Shown here: one piece after another, positions 5,499-6,819 of the stretch
Layout: each line of letters starts with the position of its first letter
Numbering within the stretch: position 1 is the stretch's first letter
Source: AG-12 sp035531535
Lineage (GTDB): Bacteria > Chloroflexota > Dormibacteria > Aeolococcales > Bog-877
Length of the DNA stretch: 6,819 bases
Direction: 5' to 3'
NCBI GenBank assembly: GCA_035531535.1
Contig: DATKSV010000026.1
Location: 1-6,819, forward strand
Notes under the pieces: model-generated
What the model saw: the letters and a program-made list of their open reading frames with translations, nothing else
The model's database searches: none
What the model was told of the DNA's origin: nothing
Position numbers and translations under genes: made by a program

Positions 5499-5879
5499 GT
5501 GAGTATCCCCCTTCTGGCAGGGTTGTGCGCGTTCCCCGTCACCCGAGAGAGTGGGGGCCAGGTGAGGTGAAGTGGCCCTACCTGGGCCTGACCCGTGAGA
5601 CGGTCCCCTAGGGTGCGGTAGACCCGGCCGGCGGCACGCGGAGCCCTGGACGCCCTTACGGGCGATGAGAGTGGTGGGTAACGGTGGCTTGCCCCGAATT
5701 CATAGCGATGGGGTCGAGGTCACTGGTGCCGGTCATCGGCTCCCCTGAGCAGGTCTGGAACTGCAGCCAGGACCGCGGAACGCGGGTACAGTGGCGCCTC
5801 CAGGCCGGGACGGTGATCGGCCTGGCCCCTGGCACCTACGCCGACAATGACAGAGAGTCGGGCGTGACCTCGAGGTGGA
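5499..5879. other. Stretch without a supported gene, with small hairpins
   Basis: About 380 bases lie between the hicB leader and the recognisable end of the integrase remnant. Two small stem-loops are visible: CCAGGT/ACCTGG (5558-5563 with 5580-5585) and CGCCC/GGGCG with a TTAC loop (5651-5664). GCCCTTACGG occurs at both 5485-5494 and 5652-5661. No frame here resembles a known protein; a long plus-strand frame from 5684 runs antisense to the integrase remnant and looks like a shadow. Confidence 0.5.
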
Positions 5880-6480
5880 AGTTGATACCGAGGCCGCTCT
5901 TGGTGAGGGCCGCGTACCCGCGGTCGGCTCCCTTGCGCAAGGCGACGAAGACGGGGTCGCGCCGGTCAGCGGCGCGAGCGGTCAAGTGGCGGCGGAGGCG
6001 TCGGCAAACGGCTGGCGCGAGGGGCACGAGCCGGTCGCGGCTGCCCTTGCCCCGCACCTTGAGGGCGAACTCCCCGCGTCTTGGCTCCCACAGGCCCTCG
6101 ACGCTCAAGGCGAGCACCTCGCCCAGCCTGAGCCCGCAGTCGGCGAGCAGTCGCGCTCCGTCTTGGCCGCGTTCTCCATGGTCTGGATCTCCTCGCGGGT
6201 GAGCACGTCCAAGACTTACTGCTCGGGTCGTGGCAGCCTGGGGCTGGCGCCGACGGCAACCGCACCACCCTCTGGAGTCTGCGCCCAGGCCAGGACCACC
6301 CGCACCGCCCGGACGTACGAGCGCACCGTCGAGCGGCTCAGCAGGCCCCGGGCTCCCTGGCGTTCGATCAGGCGGGCGGTGAAGCGTCCCACGACTTGTG
6401 GCGTGAGGTCGCCGGGGTTCTGGATCTCCTCCGACGCGCACCAGGGGAGGAACTGGCGGGTGAGGGTCGGCAACTGCTGG
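5880..6480 (-). pseudogene. Decayed tyrosine recombinase / integrase
   Basis: The remains of a phage-type integrase are readable on the minus strand in two frames. From about 6480 comes the N-terminal SAM-like DNA-binding domain: LPTLTRQFLPWC, then LTPQVVGRFTARL, then STVRSYVRAVRVVLAWA. The frame ends with TAA at 6218-6216. Sequence continues beyond this stop in the same frame as VLDVLTREEIQTMENAAKTERD, so the TAA is an in-frame nonsense change. Around 6153-6150 the frame changes, and the catalytic domain resumes as RLLADCGLRLGEVLALSVEGL, with the first catalytic Arg in GLRLGE and the beta-hairpin Lys near KVRGKGSRDRLVPL. Relatives have a few more residues between ERD and RLLAD, so a small deletion is likely. 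The similarity stops after ALTKSGLG, and the HxxR, His/Trp and Tyr nucleophile motifs are missing, so the remnant cannot be catalytic. No convincing start codon is visible. Confidence 0.85.
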
Positions 6481-6819
6481 GGGAGAAGTGAGCAGGAGTG
6501 CCCATAAGAGAGATTGAGTGAACATGGCAGAGGGCGCCGAGTAGGACCGGCGGGGTGAGGCTCTGGGTGATTGCTCTTGAGGGCGCCCACCGGCTGGCGC
6601 AAGCGGGACGTTCCTTTGGTGAAAGATCGGATCGCCCCGGCGTCACGGCTCCGGCCAGCGCCAGCGCTGGTTGAGACCAAGTCTCCGGATCCAGTCGTGG
6701 CGGTGGAGGTGGGGCGCGGAGTCGGTGACCATCGGCCAAGTGAGCGCTGGCCGAGCTCCTGCGTCGCCAAGCGGGCCGGGATGGATGTGGGACGAGCGGC
6801 TCCTGGCCGACCAGCGGCA
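6481..6819. other. Stretch without a supported gene, upstream of the integrase remnant
   Basis: Several overlapping frames are open on the minus strand, as is common at this GC content, but their products are Pro/Arg/Ser-rich and I recognise none. One minus-strand frame gives a short His/Trp/Arg-rich peptide near 6640-6730 whose family I cannot identify. The true N-terminus of the former integrase may have been lost here. Confidence 0.5.

Noticed and set aside
5684..6507. Plus-strand ORFs of 172 and 210 aa
   Set aside because: Both are antisense to the integrase remnant, show no recognisable domains and have no supported starts.
1..6819. CRISPR arrays, IS element ends or tandem repeats
   Set aside because: No regularly spaced direct repeats and no long terminal inverted repeats with target duplications were seen on either strand.

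Overview
The window is GC-rich DNA with long, strongly GC3-biased genes on its left side. The two well-preserved genes there, a GNAT acetyltransferase and an ABC-F ATPase, are of types I associate with Actinomycetota and neighbouring soil lineages such as Dormibacterota or Chloroflexota. That placement rests on remembered family resemblance and composition only; no rRNA or other phylogenetic marker is present.

Layout. Positions 1-496 hold little: one weak 73-aa ORF and a perfect 22-bp palindrome that ends 8 bases before the GTG start of the next gene. Positions 497-1360 (+) encode a GNAT-family N-acetyltransferase. After a 229-base gap, 1590-3251 (+) encodes a duplicated-cassette ABC-F ATPase with an excellent ribosome binding site. 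Positions 3252-3694 are non-coding as far as I can see.

At 3695-3745 (-) lies what reads as the 3' half of a tRNA-Arg(ACG) gene: anticodon arm, T arm, 3' acceptor strand and encoded CCA, with no matching 5' half. Such 3' halves are the usual scar of tRNA-targeting integrative elements. To its right the character of the DNA changes. There is a minus-strand array of HicA/HicB-type toxin-antitoxin genes: hicB with a long N-terminal extension (5455-5063), then hicA starting on the next base (5062-4856), then a frameshifted, start-less second hicB (4855-4666), then a separate small hicB-like gene (4435-4223). Further right (about 6480-5880, -) is a decayed tyrosine recombinase with an in-frame TAA, a frameshift or small deletion, and loss of the catalytic C-terminus.

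Reading. The simplest model is a chromosomal left part (GNAT, ABC-F) joined at the tRNA-Arg scar to the decayed end of an integrative element on the right, from which a compact hicB-hicA addiction module survives. No complete novel system is evident. The points most worth following are the tRNA scar and the hicA gene flanked by an active-looking hicB and a dead one, which suggests antitoxin replacement. All family assignments are by eye.
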